A DNA stretch of 64,000 bases from Christensenella timonensis. GTDB taxonomy: Bacteria; Bacillota; Clostridia; Christensenellales; Christensenellaceae. Each line of letters opens with the position of its first letter. Position 1 is the stretch's first letter. The stretch spans positions 682,001-746,000 of the forward strand of contig NZ_FLKP01000002.1 of NCBI RefSeq assembly GCF_900087015.1, given 5' to 3'. Positions 1 through 8,515 of the stretch are shown in pieces. Both the position numbers and the translations under genes were made by a program. The notes beneath the pieces are model-generated. The model had not been told where the DNA came from. It made no database searches and was given only the letters and a program-made list of their open reading frames with translations.

Positions 1-1
1 C

Positions 2-316
2 GACCCGCTGTGTATGTTTTTGTTCACAGACCGGGCGGCGTATGATTTCGCGAATTTGCTGGACGAGGTGTCCGGCGTGCAATGGGCGCAGCGGCTGCCC
101 AAAGAAAAGCCGTATTTGCTCGTTTCCGGGGAGATGGACCCGGTGGGGAACTACGGGGACGGCGTACGCGAGGTATATGGCTGGATGAAGCAGGCGGGCA
201 TGGGGGATGCGACGATGAAGCTTTATCCGGGGGCGCGGCACGAGATATTGAATGAAATCAACCGCGACGAGGTGAAGCAGGATATCTTTTCCTTTATCTC
301 CGCGCGGGTTTTGTGA
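2..316 (+). CDS. alpha/beta hydrolase, C-terminal part (partial)
   Basis: This is the 3' end of a gene that begins before the window; about 104 residues are visible in a frame open from base 2. The pattern DPVGNYGDGV followed about 35 residues later by GARHEILNE matches the acid (Asp) and His strands of serine-type alpha/beta hydrolases of the lysophospholipase/monoacylglycerol lipase (S33 aminopeptidase) group. The nucleophile elbow would lie upstream and is not seen. The stop at 314-316 is followed after 13 bases by the next gene, so the two are probably cotranscribed. The substrate cannot be told. Confidence 0.75.
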   Translation, partial: DPLCMFLFTDRAAYDFANLLDEVSGVQWAQRLPKEKPYLLVSGEMDPVGNYGDGVREVYGWMKQAGMGDATMKLYPGARHEILNEINRDEVKQDIFSFISARVL

Positions 317-329
317 AAGGGAAAAAGGG

Positions 330-800
330 ATGGGCGAGCAGGAAATCAGAAAGCAGGAAGAAGGGCAGGGCGCGGCGTATGACGATATGCCGCCGGAGGA
401 CTGGCGAAAAGCATTTATGCGGCGCATGGAAGGGATGGAAGCCCTTTTGGTGGAGCAGCGGGAGCACAACAAAAAAGCGCTGCGGTCTTCTCGGGCGCAT
501 ACGGTGATATTGATCGTGTTTGTAATCGTGTTTGCAGCAGGCCTTTTTGCCATGAACGCAACGCTCCAAAGCGCGACGAAGGACCTGCCGGCCATGCTGC
601 AGGCGGTAACGCAGCTTACCGAAACGGCGACGCAGGACTTGGACGAAACGATCGCGCAGATCAACGCGCTCGATTTTGGGGCGCTGAATGATACGATCAA
701 GGGGATCGCAGGGATACCTTTTGACGCTCTTGGGGAAAGTATTTCCGCTTTGCAGGATATCGTCAAGCCGTTTGCAGCGGTGATGGGCGCGCTGGGGTAA
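330..800 (+). CDS. hypothetical single-pass membrane protein
   Basis: A 156-residue protein without a recognised family. An acidic and basic N-terminal half of about 55 residues is followed by one hydrophobic segment (about residues 58-78, VILIVFVIVFAAGLFAM) and a C-terminal part rich in Ala, Thr, Leu and Asp that looks helical, possibly coiled coil (TQLTETATQDLDETIAQINAL). The likely topology is cytoplasmic N-terminus with an outer helical tail. The start is preceded by AAAGGG. It follows the hydrolase closely and ends 15 bases before a terminator hairpin, so it closes that operon. Confidence 0.6.
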   Translation: MGEQEIRKQEEGQGAAYDDMPPEDWRKAFMRRMEGMEALLVEQREHNKKALRSSRAHTVILIVFVIVFAAGLFAMNATLQSATKDLPAMLQAVTQLTETATQDLDETIAQINALDFGALNDTIKGIAGIPFDALGESISALQDIVKPFAAVMGALG

Positions 801-814
801 AGGGAAAACAAAAT

Positions 815-862
815 AACGCAAAAACAGGCAACGTGCATACAAACGTGCCTGTTTTTTGCGTT
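815..862. terminator. intrinsic terminator between convergent operons
   Basis: A long stem pairs AACGCAAAAACAGGCA with TGCCTGTTTTTTGCGTT around a loop of about 15 bases. The A and T tracts lie in opposite arms, so it can end transcription from the left (+) and from the transketolase operon coming from the right (-). Confidence 0.75.
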
Positions 863-884
863 CGTATCAAAGGAAAGTGAATCC

Positions 885-1829
885 CTATTTCCGGGAAACG
901 GCTTTCCGGGCGGCAGCTGCAATGTGTTCTGCGCCCATTTGGAAGGCTTCCAGCAGATAAGGCATTTTTCCGACTTCACTGAAATGGTCTTGGAGACCGA
1001 TATATTCCATGGGAACGGGAAACGCCCGGGAGAGGGCTTCGGCGATCGAGCTGCCGAGACCGCCCTTTACGTTGTGATTTTCACAGGAAACGGCACATTT
1101 TGTTTTCCGTACAGACTGCAAAACCGTCTCCTCATCGAGCGGTTTGATGGTATGGACGTTGATCACCTCTGCCGCAATACCTTCTTGTTTCAGGATATCT
1201 GCCGCCTGCATCGCTTCCTTGACTTCGATGCCGCTGGCAAATAAAGTAACGTCGCTGCCTTCGCGCAGCATGTCCGCTTTGAATAAATCAAATTGGTACC
1301 CGTCGTCCGCAAAAAATGTCTGTGGGGCAGCCTTGCGGAACAAACGCAGGTAGAGCGGGCCCTCGTACGCAAAGATTTGGGGAAGCGCTTTTGCAAGCTG
1401 ATCTGCATCCACCGGCTCGAAGATGACCATAGAGGGGATCGAGCGCATAACGCCGACGTCTTCCACGCTCATGTGCGTACCGCCGTTCAATTCCGCGCAA
1501 ATACCCGGGTCAGTGCCGATGATCTTTACATCCTGCTTTGCATAGGCGATCGAAACTGCGACTTGGTCGCATATCCTGCGCGTCACAAAGGGACAGAAGG
1601 AAAAAATGAACGGTTTGAAGCCATAGCTTGAAAGCCCGGCGGCGATACAGGCCATGTTGGATTCGGCAATGCCGACATCAAGCGCACGCTCGGGAAATTT
1701 CTCCTGCAAAGCCAACGTCCCGCTGGCGCGTGCGAGATCTGCGTCGATCGTGATATAACGTGTATCCTCCGACATCTTTTGTGCGAGGAAGTCTGACATG
1801 ACCATCCGCATTTCCTTTTTTTCATACAT
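885..1829 (-). CDS. transketolase C-terminal subunit
   Basis: A 314-residue protein carrying the pyrimidine-binding and C-terminal domains of transketolase (start DFLAQKMSEDTRYITIDADL; GIAESNMACIAAGLSSYGFKPF; VISVAY-like region; C-terminal CSC-type domain with VINVHTIKPLDEETVLQSV). The GIAE(S/Q)NM motif supplies the glutamate that activates thiamine diphosphate. Together with the upstream N-terminal subunit it forms a split transketolase, common in Clostridia. The start has AAAGGAGG at good spacing, and the gap to the upstream stop is only 4 bases. In this operon it probably handles a ketose phosphate made by the cyclitol or polyol route, but a plain pentose-phosphate role is equally possible. 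Confidence 0.9.
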   Translation of the reverse strand: MYEKKEMRMVMSDFLAQKMSEDTRYITIDADLARASGTLALQEKFPERALDVGIAESNMACIAAGLSSYGFKPFIFSFCPFVTRRICDQVAVSIAYAKQDVKIIGTDPGICAELNGGTHMSVEDVGVMRSIPSMVIFEPVDADQLAKALPQIFAYEGPLYLRLFRKAAPQTFFADDGYQFDLFKADMLREGSDVTLFASGIEVKEAMQAADILKQEGIAAEVINVHTIKPLDEETVLQSVRKTKCAVSCENHNVKGGLGSSIAEALSRAFPVPMEYIGLQDHFSEVGKMPYLLEAFQMGAEHIAAAARKAVSRK

Positions 1830-1833
1830 AGCG

Positions 1834-2661
1834 TTATACCTCCTTTAACTCATCAAGCGCGATGGCGAGTTCTTCTTTGCTGATGGCAACATTGTGGTTA
1901 TTTTTCCATTTTTTCTCCAAAAAGGATACGCCTTTTCCTTTCAGGGTATGCAGAAGGATCATCGACGGTTTCTCTGTGCTGCATTTGGCAAGTTCAACGG
2001 CGGCATCGATGGCCGCGACGTCATGGCCGTCCACTTCGTACACATCCCAACCAAAAGACCGCCACTTATCAGCCAGCGGGGACAGGCCGTTGACCTCTGA
2101 AATTTCCCCGTCAAGCTGCATTTTATTGTAATCGGTAAAGGCGATCAGGCGATTGAGTTTTTTGTGCGCGGCATACATGGCAGCTTCCCAGATGATGCCC
2201 TCGTCCGTTTCGCCGTCGCCGATGATCGTATAGATCGTCGCACGATCCTTTTTCAGTTGGGAACCGATGGCGATCCCTACGGCACAGGAAAAACCCTGCC
2301 CTAAGGAACCGGCGGTCATATCGACACCGGGCGTACGGTTCATGTCTGCATGGCTGGGGAGCAGCGTTTTCGGCTGGTTCAATGTTTCCAGCCACTGGAT
2401 ATCGAAAAAACCTTTGTTGGCGAGGACTGCATAGAGCGCCGGCCCCGCATGGCCCTTGGAAAGAACCAGCCTGTCGCGCCCCTCCATTTTGGGATGGGCC
2501 GGATCAATATTCATCTGCTTTTCATATAATACGACGAGGGCTTCCACGACGGACATGCTGCCCCCCAAATGGCCTACGCCCAGCCGGCCGATTTCCTCCA
2601 TGATCAGATAGCGTACCCTGCGGCAAATGTTATTGAATTGACTGACCTGCATTTTGTCCAT
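1834..2661 (-). CDS. transketolase N-terminal subunit
   Basis: A 275-residue thiamine-diphosphate-binding half of a split transketolase. Visible motifs are GHLGGSMSVVEAL near residue 30, LSKGHAGPALYA near 68, GSLGQGFSCAVG near 118, and the cofactor/Mg motif GDGETDEGIIWEA followed by DYNKMQLDG about 25 residues later. Length and motif order are normal for the family. SD GGAGG lies 9 bases before ATG. It lies between the creatininase-family gene (99 bases upstream) and the C-terminal subunit. It transfers a two-carbon ketol unit between sugar phosphates in the cytoplasm. Confidence 0.9.
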   Translation of the reverse strand: MDKMQVSQFNNICRRVRYLIMEEIGRLGVGHLGGSMSVVEALVVLYEKQMNIDPAHPKMEGRDRLVLSKGHAGPALYAVLANKGFFDIQWLETLNQPKTLLPSHADMNRTPGVDMTAGSLGQGFSCAVGIAIGSQLKKDRATIYTIIGDGETDEGIIWEAAMYAAHKKLNRLIAFTDYNKMQLDGEISEVNGLSPLADKWRSFGWDVYEVDGHDVAAIDAAVELAKCSTEKPSMILLHTLKGKGVSFLEKKWKNNHNVAISKEELAIALDELKEV

Positions 2662-2760
2662 GTTTATAAACCTCCCTGGAATCTGATTCGGTTACGCGGC
2701 GGCAAAGGCCGGGGCGTGTTAGGGGGCGGATACATCCACCCCCCTATACCATGACGTGCT

Positions 2761-3867
2761 TTATTTTTCAAAGATACCGATCTTGGGGAGCTCATGTACA
2801 GATTTCCAGCCCTCCGAAAGCGGCTCTTTTAAGCAGGCGTCGATGTCTTCCTGCTTGTGGTAACTGAACTTATCGCACGGCGGAACCTGTCCCGGAGGGA
2901 AGGCTTCCAGTATTTCGTCGATCATCAGCGTGATATATTTCAGGATCGCTGCGATTGGGCGCTTCGCCTTATCGGGTGTCCCCAGCGACGGCTTGCCCAC
3001 TACCCCTTCGGGTGTGCCGAACCGTTCGATCCAGTTGTGCCCTTCCGCTTCGCTCCAGCGGTGCGGACGGCCAAACGAATCCACCGACGTGTCGTAGTGC
3101 CCTTGCAGCATAAAACTCTTTGGCTGCGCATCCACGCATACCGACATATCCACCATCTCCGGGAACAGGAGGTTGGCGACTGCCGTTTCCGCTTCGTCAG
3201 CATGGATGAAGTGTGTCGACCAGCCGTGCTCCTTGTCCGACGGATAGAAAAATTCCCGTACGGCCCTGTGCCATTCCAAAATCGTGACGAACGCAGGCAA
3301 CTGGTATCTCTTGAAAAATTCCTGCACCGCCGATTCCAGCATCCACAGGTGCCCGTGATTGTTGACAAGGATCATTTTACGGTAGCCGTCGTCCCACAGC
3401 CCAAGCATCGTATAGATCAGGGTCTCGCGTACAACTTCTTCCGGCATGATCACCGTGCCCGGCATACCGATATGGTGATAGGGGTGCCCGCCAAAGTTCA
3501 AAGGAGTAAAAGTCATACCGACCTCGCGGCCCTGTTTGGCGGTATAGCGCCGCACGCCCTCGCAGATCTGCGTTACCATAAAGGTATCGAGTCCTGACGG
3601 ATTGTGGATACCGTGGTTTTCCGTACAGCCAATGGGGATCAAGATCACATCGTTCTTTTTACGCTTCTCGATCGTTTTATACCGCGGCGTATTCTGGATA
3701 TATGTGCCCGCCTTTCCCAGTTCCGGCGCGGACGGGATACCGTATTCTTCCAATATTTGGTCGATTTGCTCGTCCGTCGCTTCCCATACCTGTTTTTTGA
3801 GCCGACCTGTCGTTGTGTTCTCAAAGATCACATCCGGCCGTTCTGTGGTGAACCATTGCTGTTCCAT
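2761..3867 (-). CDS. iolN: creatininase-family hydrolase, probable 3-dehydro-scyllo-inosose hydrolase
   Basis: A 368-residue creatininase-superfamily metal hydrolase. Metal-ligand motifs are in family order: GCTENHG (E83, H85) with D94, NNHGH (H171) and HADEAET (E225). The protein is longer than creatininase itself (about 260 residues), with extra N- and C-terminal arms. From memory, this long form resembles the ring-opening hydrolase IolN of the Thermotoga-type inositol pathway, which cleaves 3-dehydro-scyllo-inosose to 5-dehydro-L-gluconate. An IolM-like dehydrogenase and an IolO-like epimerase about 12-14 kb away support this. The second in-frame ATG was chosen because it sits 8 bases after GGAGG; the upstream ATG (3873) is only 2 bases away. 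Function is inferred. Confidence 0.65.
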   Translation of the reverse strand: MEQQWFTTERPDVIFENTTTGRLKKQVWEATDEQIDQILEEYGIPSAPELGKAGTYIQNTPRYKTIEKRKKNDVILIPIGCTENHGIHNPSGLDTFMVTQICEGVRRYTAKQGREVGMTFTPLNFGGHPYHHIGMPGTVIMPEEVVRETLIYTMLGLWDDGYRKMILVNNHGHLWMLESAVQEFFKRYQLPAFVTILEWHRAVREFFYPSDKEHGWSTHFIHADEAETAVANLLFPEMVDMSVCVDAQPKSFMLQGHYDTSVDSFGRPHRWSEAEGHNWIERFGTPEGVVGKPSLGTPDKAKRPIAAILKYITLMIDEILEAFPPGQVPPCDKFSYHKQEDIDACLKEPLSEGWKSVHELPKIGIFEK

Positions 3868-3924
3868 TTCCATTTCCTCCTTGGATTAAATGATTTGTTT
3901 TGGTAAAGTACATTATCTGAAAAT

Positions 3925-4767
3925 TTAATTTGTGTAACAGAAAAATCCCCTGCCTGTTTTCCGGCCGAGCAGACCGCCGCGCACCATTTTTTTCAGCAAC
4001 GGATGGGGGCGGTATTTGCTGTCGCCCGTTTCCTGCTGCAATACTTCCATGATGGCCAGGCACACATCAAGGCCGATCAGATCACCCAGGGCCAGGGGCC
4101 CCATGGGATGGTTGGCGCCCAAACGCATGGCGGTATCGATATCTTCCGCGCAGGCCATTCCCTCTGCTAAAATACCGACCGCTTCGTTGACGAGGGGGAT
4201 CAGGATCCGGTTGACCACAAACCCCGCCCCCTCCTGTACGAGGATGGGGGTTTTACCGATCCCGGCAGCGGTACGGCGGACAAATTCCACCGCCCTTGGC
4301 TTTGTATTGATCCCTGCGATGACCTCCACGAGTTTCATGACAGGGGCAGGATTAAAAAAGTGCATTCCCACGATATCGTGCTGTAACCCTTGGGCGATCT
4401 GCGTAATGGAAAGGGAAGAGGTATTGGTGGCAAATACGGCATCCGGCCTGCAAATTTTATCGAGCTGGCCGAACAGGTTTTTTTTGATTTCCATCTCTTC
4501 GACCGCTGCCTCGATGACCAGGTTGCAATCCGCCATATCTTTGATCGTACCGGTGCAAATGGAAGCGCTCGCTTTGTCAGCCTGTGCCTGCGTCATTTTG
4601 GAACGGGCAACCATTTTGAGCAGGGCCTTCTGGATCTTCTCTTTTCCTTTTTGCGCAAGTTCGCTGCTGATATCGCCCAAAATGATCTGGTTTTCATTGG
4701 GAGAGGCGGCGAAAGTCTGCGCGATTCCCGCACCCATTGTCCCGGCGCCAATTACACCAATCTCCAT
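3925..4767 (-). CDS. hbd: 3-hydroxybutyryl-CoA dehydrogenase
   Basis: A 280-residue NAD(P)-dependent dehydrogenase interconverting acetoacetyl-CoA and 3-hydroxybutyryl-CoA. The N-terminal Rossmann motif is [11 protein letters not shown] (from about residue 6), the catalytic segment is [15 protein letters not shown], and the C-terminal dimerisation domain is complete ([20 protein letters not shown]). The start [12 protein letters not shown] was chosen because AGGAGG lies just before it; an upstream in-frame ATG (4803) would add 12 residues with no family resemblance. It lies 11 bases after crt and belongs to the thl-crt-hbd run. Confidence 0.95.
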   Translation of the reverse strand: MEIGVIGAGTMGAGIAQTFAASPNENQIILGDISSELAQKGKEKIQKALLKMVARSKMTQAQADKASASICTGTIKDMADCNLVIEAAVEEMEIKKNLFGQLDKICRPDAVFATNTSSLSITQIAQGLQHDIVGMHFFNPAPVMKLVEVIAGINTKPRAVEFVRRTAAGIGKTPILVQEGAGFVVNRILIPLVNEAVGILAEGMACAEDIDTAMRLGANHPMGPLALGDLIGLDVCLAIMEVLQQETGDSKYRPHPLLKKMVRGGLLGRKTGRGFFCYTN

Positions 4768-4778
4768 AAAAACACCTC

Positions 4779-5558
4779 CTATTTGTTTTGGAATACCGGA
4801 CATTCTTTTTTGTGGATAAATGCGGACATGGCGTTCTGCTGATCCGCCGTTTCAAAGCATGTACTGAAAAGTTGGGCCTCGAGGCTGATGCCGTCGGTGA
4901 TGTCCATATCCAGACCGCAGACGATCGCTTCCTTAGCGGCGCGCACTGCGATGGGCGCATTTTGGGCGATTTTGCGTGCAAGCCCCAAAGCCTGCGGCAT
5001 GAGCTCTTCGCTTGAATACACATGGTTGACAAGCCCCATTTCTTTAGCTTCTGCAGCATCGACCTTTCGGCCGGTGTAGACCATTTCTTTGGCATTGCCG
5101 ACCCCGACGATGCGTGTAAGCCGCTGGGTACCGCCATAACCCGGGATAATGCCCAGGCTGGTTTCAGGCTGGGCAAACACGGCATTTTGTGCAGCCAGCC
5201 GGATATCGCAGCATAAGGCAAGCTCGCATCCGCCGCCCAGCGCAAAACCGTGTATTGCGGCAATGACAGGGACATCCAGCTGCTCGATTCTGCGGAAAAC
5301 AGCGTTGCCTTTTTGGCTGAAGGCAAGGCTTTGTTCCCTTGAAAACGAAAGCATCCCCCTAATATCTGCACCGGCGGCAAAAGCCTTTTTCCCCTCGCCG
5401 GTCAGGATGGCGACCCGGAGGCCGGAGGAAGCGATCTTGTAAAAGACGTCATCCAATTCGTCCAGGACTTCCTCGTTTAGCACATTCAGCACTTGTGCGC
5501 GCGATATGGTAACCAGGGCAATCCCGTTCTCTTTGATTTCATATTTGATATATTTCAT
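4779..5558 (-). CDS. crt: enoyl-CoA hydratase (crotonase)
   Basis: A 259-residue crotonase-fold protein, probably dehydrating 3-hydroxybutyryl-CoA to crotonyl-CoA. It shows the oxyanion-hole segments [10 protein letters not shown] and [12 protein letters not shown], and the acidic catalytic segment [17 protein letters not shown]. The start at MKYIKYE overlaps the stop of thl as ATGA, indicating translational coupling; an upstream ATG inside thl (5615) adds a non-homologous tail and was rejected. No butyryl-CoA dehydrogenase or electron-transfer flavoprotein genes are in the window, so the C4 pathway must be completed elsewhere or run in another sense. Confidence 0.93.
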   Translation of the reverse strand: MKYIKYEIKENGIALVTISRAQVLNVLNEEVLDELDDVFYKIASSGLRVAILTGEGKKAFAAGADIRGMLSFSREQSLAFSQKGNAVFRRIEQLDVPVIAAIHGFALGGGCELALCCDIRLAAQNAVFAQPETSLGIIPGYGGTQRLTRIVGVGNAKEMVYTGRKVDAAEAKEMGLVNHVYSSEELMPQALGLARKIAQNAPIAVRAAKEAIVCGLDMDITDGISLEAQLFSTCFETADQQNAMSAFIHKKECPVFQNK

Positions 5559-6748
5559 CTGTTTTTCCTGTTGTTTTCGACGATCGTAGTGACCCCCATG
5601 CCGCCGCCCACACATAAGGTAGCAAGGCCGTAACCTGCGTTCCTCCGCTGCATTTCATGCAGCAAGGTAACGAGTATCCTGCAGCCGGACGCACCGACGG
5701 GATGTCCGAGCGCGATGGCGCCGCCGTTCACATTGACGAGCGCGTCGTTCCAGCCAAGTATCCTGCCGACGGCAAGCGACTGCGCGGCAAATGCTTCGTT
5801 GGCCTCGATCAGATCCATATCGTCAAGGGTAAGCCCGGCTTTTTGAAGCGCCTTCTTGGTACTGTAGGCGGGGCCTATCCCCATCAGGGCGGGATCTACC
5901 CCCGCAGAAGCGCCACAGACGAAACGTGCCATGGGTTCAACGCCAAGGGCATGGGCCTTTTCCGAACTCATGACGACCACGGCGGCTGCACCGTCATTGA
6001 TACCGGACGCGTTCCCAGCGGTCACTGTACCTCCTTTCCGGAAGGCGGCTTTTAAGCCTGCGAGTTTTTCCGCGCTGACACCGTCGCGTGGGAATTCATC
6101 TTCCGCGAATAAAAACGCACCTTTCTTGTTTGTGACAGGGACAGAGACGATCTCTGCATCGAACCTGTGCTGGGTACGGGCTGCAGCGCATTTGCTCTGG
6201 CTTTGCGCCGCGAATTCGTCCTGCATGAGACGGGTGATCCCATATTCGCGGGCGACATTTTCGGCGGTGATCCCCATATGGTAATGCCCGAAAGCATCGC
6301 TTAAGGCATCGGTTACCATCGTATCCATGCATACCCCGTCGTTCATGCGGTAACCAAAACGTGCCTGCGGAAGCGCGTAGGGAGACTGGGACATATTTTC
6401 CATACCACCCGCAACGATGATATCAGCTTCTCCGGCAGCGATCATTGCTGCTGCCAGGTTGACGCTTTTTAGCCCGGAACCGCATACGTTATTGAGGGTA
6501 AGGGCAGGAACGCCGTACGGGATACCGCCTGACACAGCGGATTGCCGGGCGACGTTTTGCCCTTGGCCCGCCTGCAGGACGCAGCCCATATAGATTTCGT
6601 CGACCTCGCCCGGAGGGACGTGGCTGCGGGAGAGGGCTTCTTGTATCACGATGCTACCCAATTGGGCCGCGGGAACTGTGGAAAGGGTTCCGCCATATTT
6701 ACCGATAGCAGTCCTGACAGCTCCGGCAATCACAATTTCTTTTGACAT
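5555..6748 (-). CDS. thlA: acetyl-CoA acetyltransferase (thiolase)
   Basis: A 397-residue type II thiolase that condenses two acetyl-CoA to acetoacetyl-CoA (or the reverse). Catalytic residues are visible: Cys89 in [10 protein letters not shown], His349 in [10 protein letters not shown] and Cys379 in CVGGGMG. The length is standard. The start is preceded by TGGAGGATACATAA. First gene of the leftward operon, 87 bases downstream of a TTGACT-17-TATTAT promoter that has a LacI-type operator candidate directly after the start site, so the operon is probably repressed by the divergent regulator. Confidence 0.95.
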   Translation of the reverse strand: MSKEIVIAGAVRTAIGKYGGTLSTVPAAQLGSIVIQEALSRSHVPPGEVDEIYMGCVLQAGQGQNVARQSAVSGGIPYGVPALTLNNVCGSGLKSVNLAAAMIAAGEADIIVAGGMENMSQSPYALPQARFGYRMNDGVCMDTMVTDALSDAFGHYHMGITAENVAREYGITRLMQDEFAAQSQSKCAAARTQHRFDAEIVSVPVTNKKGAFLFAEDEFPRDGVSAEKLAGLKAAFRKGGTVTAGNASGINDGAAAVVVMSSEKAHALGVEPMARFVCGASAGVDPALMGIGPAYSTKKALQKAGLTLDDMDLIEANEAFAAQSLAVGRILGWNDALVNVNGGAIALGHPVGASGCRILVTLLHEMQRRNAGYGLATLCVGGGMGVTTIVENNRKNR

Positions 6749-6812
6749 TTATGTATCCTCCAGTGTATCCGTGGATATTTGAAACAGGAATGCGTGATAA
6801 AAGTGTAAAATA

Positions 6813-6826
6813 TGTAACTTGTTTCT
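6813..6826. promoter_or_regulatory. candidate LacI-family operator, site 1
   Basis: TGTAACTTGTTTCT is an imperfect palindrome of the form TGyAACwwGTTrCA. It lies just downstream of the predicted transcription start of the thl operon, the usual place for a repressor site. Two relatives occur at 6985 and 8378. Confidence 0.5.
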
Positions 6827-6841
6827 AATCGCTTTACCCTT

Positions 6842-6870
6842 ATAATAAGCGGATGATTTTAAAAAGTCAA
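6842..6870 (-). promoter_or_regulatory. promoter of the thl-crt-hbd-iolN-tkt operon
   Basis: On the minus strand TTGACT (6865-6870) and TATTAT (6842-6847) are 17 bases apart, a good sigma-A promoter. The expected start is near 6835, about 87 bases before the thl ATG. Confidence 0.7.
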
Positions 6871-6975
6871 TAATAAATTTAATTTTTTTCATGTTTTTCA
6901 TAATGAAGAATAAGAAAAATACAGAAATTGTAAAACTCCCTTAAGAAAGCACTTTTATTATGTGATTTATGGTGA

Positions 6976-6981
6976 TATACT
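6976..6981 (+). promoter_or_regulatory. extended -10 promoter of the LacI-family regulator
   Basis: TGATATACT gives an extended -10 (TG-n-TATACT) without a good -35. It lies 53 bases before the regulator ATG and directly before operator candidate site 2. Confidence 0.45.
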
Positions 6982-6984
6982 AAT

Positions 6985-6998
6985 GGCAACAAGTTACT
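6985..6998. promoter_or_regulatory. candidate LacI-family operator, site 2
   Basis: GGCAACAAGTTACT contains the AACAAGTT core and lies at the predicted start of the regulator transcript, 36 bases before its ATG. This suggests autoregulation. Its ten-base arm AACAAGTTAC is the exact reverse complement of GTAACTTGTT in site 1. Confidence 0.45.
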
Positions 6999-7034
6999 TG
7001 CTTATAGGAAGCGTTCGGCCAGGAAGGATATATT

Positions 7035-8060
7035 ATGCAGCGGGGAAAAAAAAAGAAGTACATGGGTATACGGGAGATCGCGGATATTGCAGGCGTTTCC
7101 ATTGCAACGGTTTCCAGGGTGCTCAATATGCCGGAGGTCACATCGGCGCGCACGCGTGAAAAGGTTATGGATGTCATCAAAAAGTATGATTACGTTCCGA
7201 ACCAGGCCGCCAAGGACCTGTTCGCAGGAGTATCCAATTCGATTGCGATCTTTATATATGATATGTCAAACCCATTGTATATCAGCATCATACAGCATTT
7301 GAACCGCATCGCATTTGAAAACAATTATATGCTGATTATCTGTGACGCGGAGAACAGCTATGAGCGCGAGACAAAATATTATAACTATTGTAAAAGCATC
7401 CGTACTTTGGGGATCGTTTATACAGCCGGATCGACGAGGGACGATATCGTTTTGGGAAACAACAAGAATACGACGACATCGATCCCGATCGTGTTGTTTG
7501 ACAGAAGCGGCTTTCAGGACGGTGATTATTATATGGTGCGTTCCGACCATAGAAAAGGGATGTCGCTGCTGGTAGATTACCTATATAAGCTGAATCATCG
7601 AAAAATAGGCTATATTACGGGTAATTTGAGCGTATTGTCTGCCTGCGAGCGTTACGAAAGCTTTGTCAGCAGCATGAAGGGACACGAGCTCGAGATACCG
7701 CCGCATTATATCAAAGAGGGTGGCTTTTTTGTGGAGAACGGGATGGAAGCTTTTGATTATTTTTATTCCATGCCGGATGCGCCGACGGCCGTTATTGCAG
7801 CAAACGATTTGTGCGCGCGGGGGTTCATTATGCGCGCAAATGCGCTGGGGGTCAAAATCCCGGAAGAATTCTCAGTATGCGGCTACAACGGTATAGACCT
7901 GGATACGTTTTATCCAATGATCACTTCCATCAGGCAGGATACGAAGCTGATCGCGGAAACGATGTTCCGGCTGATCGTCAATTCGTCTGAGACGCCGCCG
8001 CCGCGTGAGGTGCTGACGGATATCACGCTGGTCGCGGGGGATACCTGCAGGAAAATATAA
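7035..8060 (+). CDS. LacI-family transcriptional regulator
   Basis: A 341-residue repressor. The N-terminal helix-turn-helix reads GIREIADIAGVSIATVSRVLN (about residues 10-30), followed by the hinge region KVMDVIKKYDYVPNQAAKDL and a periplasmic-binding-protein-like effector domain (SIAIFIYDMSNPLYISII; DYLYKLNHRKIGYITG; PTAVIAANDLCARGF; SVCGYNGIDLDTFYPMITSIRQD). It is divergent from the thl operon and precedes the sugar transport genes. It most likely senses a sugar or cyclitol derivative and controls both directions through the palindromes at 6813, 6985 and 8378. A role like that of Thermotoga IolQ is possible but unproven. The SD is AGGAAGGA. Confidence 0.92.
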   Translation: MQRGKKKKYMGIREIADIAGVSIATVSRVLNMPEVTSARTREKVMDVIKKYDYVPNQAAKDLFAGVSNSIAIFIYDMSNPLYISIIQHLNRIAFENNYMLIICDAENSYERETKYYNYCKSIRTLGIVYTAGSTRDDIVLGNNKNTTTSIPIVLFDRSGFQDGDYYMVRSDHRKGMSLLVDYLYKLNHRKIGYITGNLSVLSACERYESFVSSMKGHELEIPPHYIKEGGFFVENGMEAFDYFYSMPDAPTAVIAANDLCARGFIMRANALGVKIPEEFSVCGYNGIDLDTFYPMITSIRQDTKLIAETMFRLIVNSSETPPPREVLTDITLVAGDTCRKI

Positions 8061-8180
8061 GCGTACGGGAACAAAAAACAAAAAGACAAAATGCAGGGCA
8101 TGTTTGTTGCATTTTTTGTTGCATACAGACAGCGGAGAGTCGCTTTTTGCAGGTATAAACAGGTGGGAACTTTCTATAAA

Positions 8181-8194
8181 ATGTAAATTTACAT
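8181..8194. repeat. perfect 14-base palindrome
   Basis: ATGTAAATTTACAT is fully self-complementary and lies about 38 bases upstream of the -35 box at 8232, so it could be an activator or operator site. Confidence 0.5.
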
Positions 8195-8231
8195 AGCAAT
8201 GACATAATTTACAATATTTTTCATAAAACTA

Positions 8232-8260
8232 TTGACAACAGGTTTTTTGCGATGTAGTAT
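8232..8260 (+). promoter_or_regulatory. sigma-A promoter upstream of the zinc dehydrogenase leader
   Basis: TTGACA (8232-8237) and TAGTAT (8255-8260) are separated by 17 bases. The transcript would begin near 8267, giving a leader of more than 430 bases before the gene at 8702. Confidence 0.7.
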
Positions 8261-8377
8261 TAAGCTACAAACAAGGAAATCCAGAATAGAAATTCAGCAC
8301 AAAAATCATTTGAATAAAAGAAAAAAGACGCATAAAAAATTCGTTTTTACGGGAAAGCGTTTTTATATAAAACGAAA

Positions 8378-8391
8378 TGTAACAAGTTGCA
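8378..8391. promoter_or_regulatory. candidate LacI-family operator, site 3
   Basis: TGTAACAAGTTGCA is the best copy of the palindrome: every position pairs except the third and its partner. A possible -10 (TATAAA, 8366-8371) lies just upstream, giving the same geometry as site 2; the site could also act as a roadblock for the 8232 promoter. Confidence 0.5.
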
Positions 8392-8492
8392 ATAAAAAAT
8401 CGGATAGATGCCGGAACAGACCGAATGCACGGAAATGTGTACGTTTTCGATCGCATGATATTGGAGCAAAAGCCTTGACCCGGGCCGCCTTT

Positions 8493-8515
8493 ACAGGCGG
8501 TTTTTTTGTGCGCTT
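8493..8515 (+). terminator. intrinsic terminator inside the leader
   Basis: CCGCC-TTTACA-GGCGG is followed by TTTTTTTG. It stands 187 bases before the next gene, downstream of two possible promoters, so it either ends a small RNA or serves as an attenuator. A nine-base inverted repeat (TGTGTACGT 8436-8444, ACGTACACA 8529-8537) encloses it. Confidence 0.7.

Noticed and set aside
4767-4803. Upstream start for hbd adding 12 residues
   Set aside because: The inner ATG has an AGGAGG at proper distance and starts directly with the Rossmann motif; the extension is not family-like.
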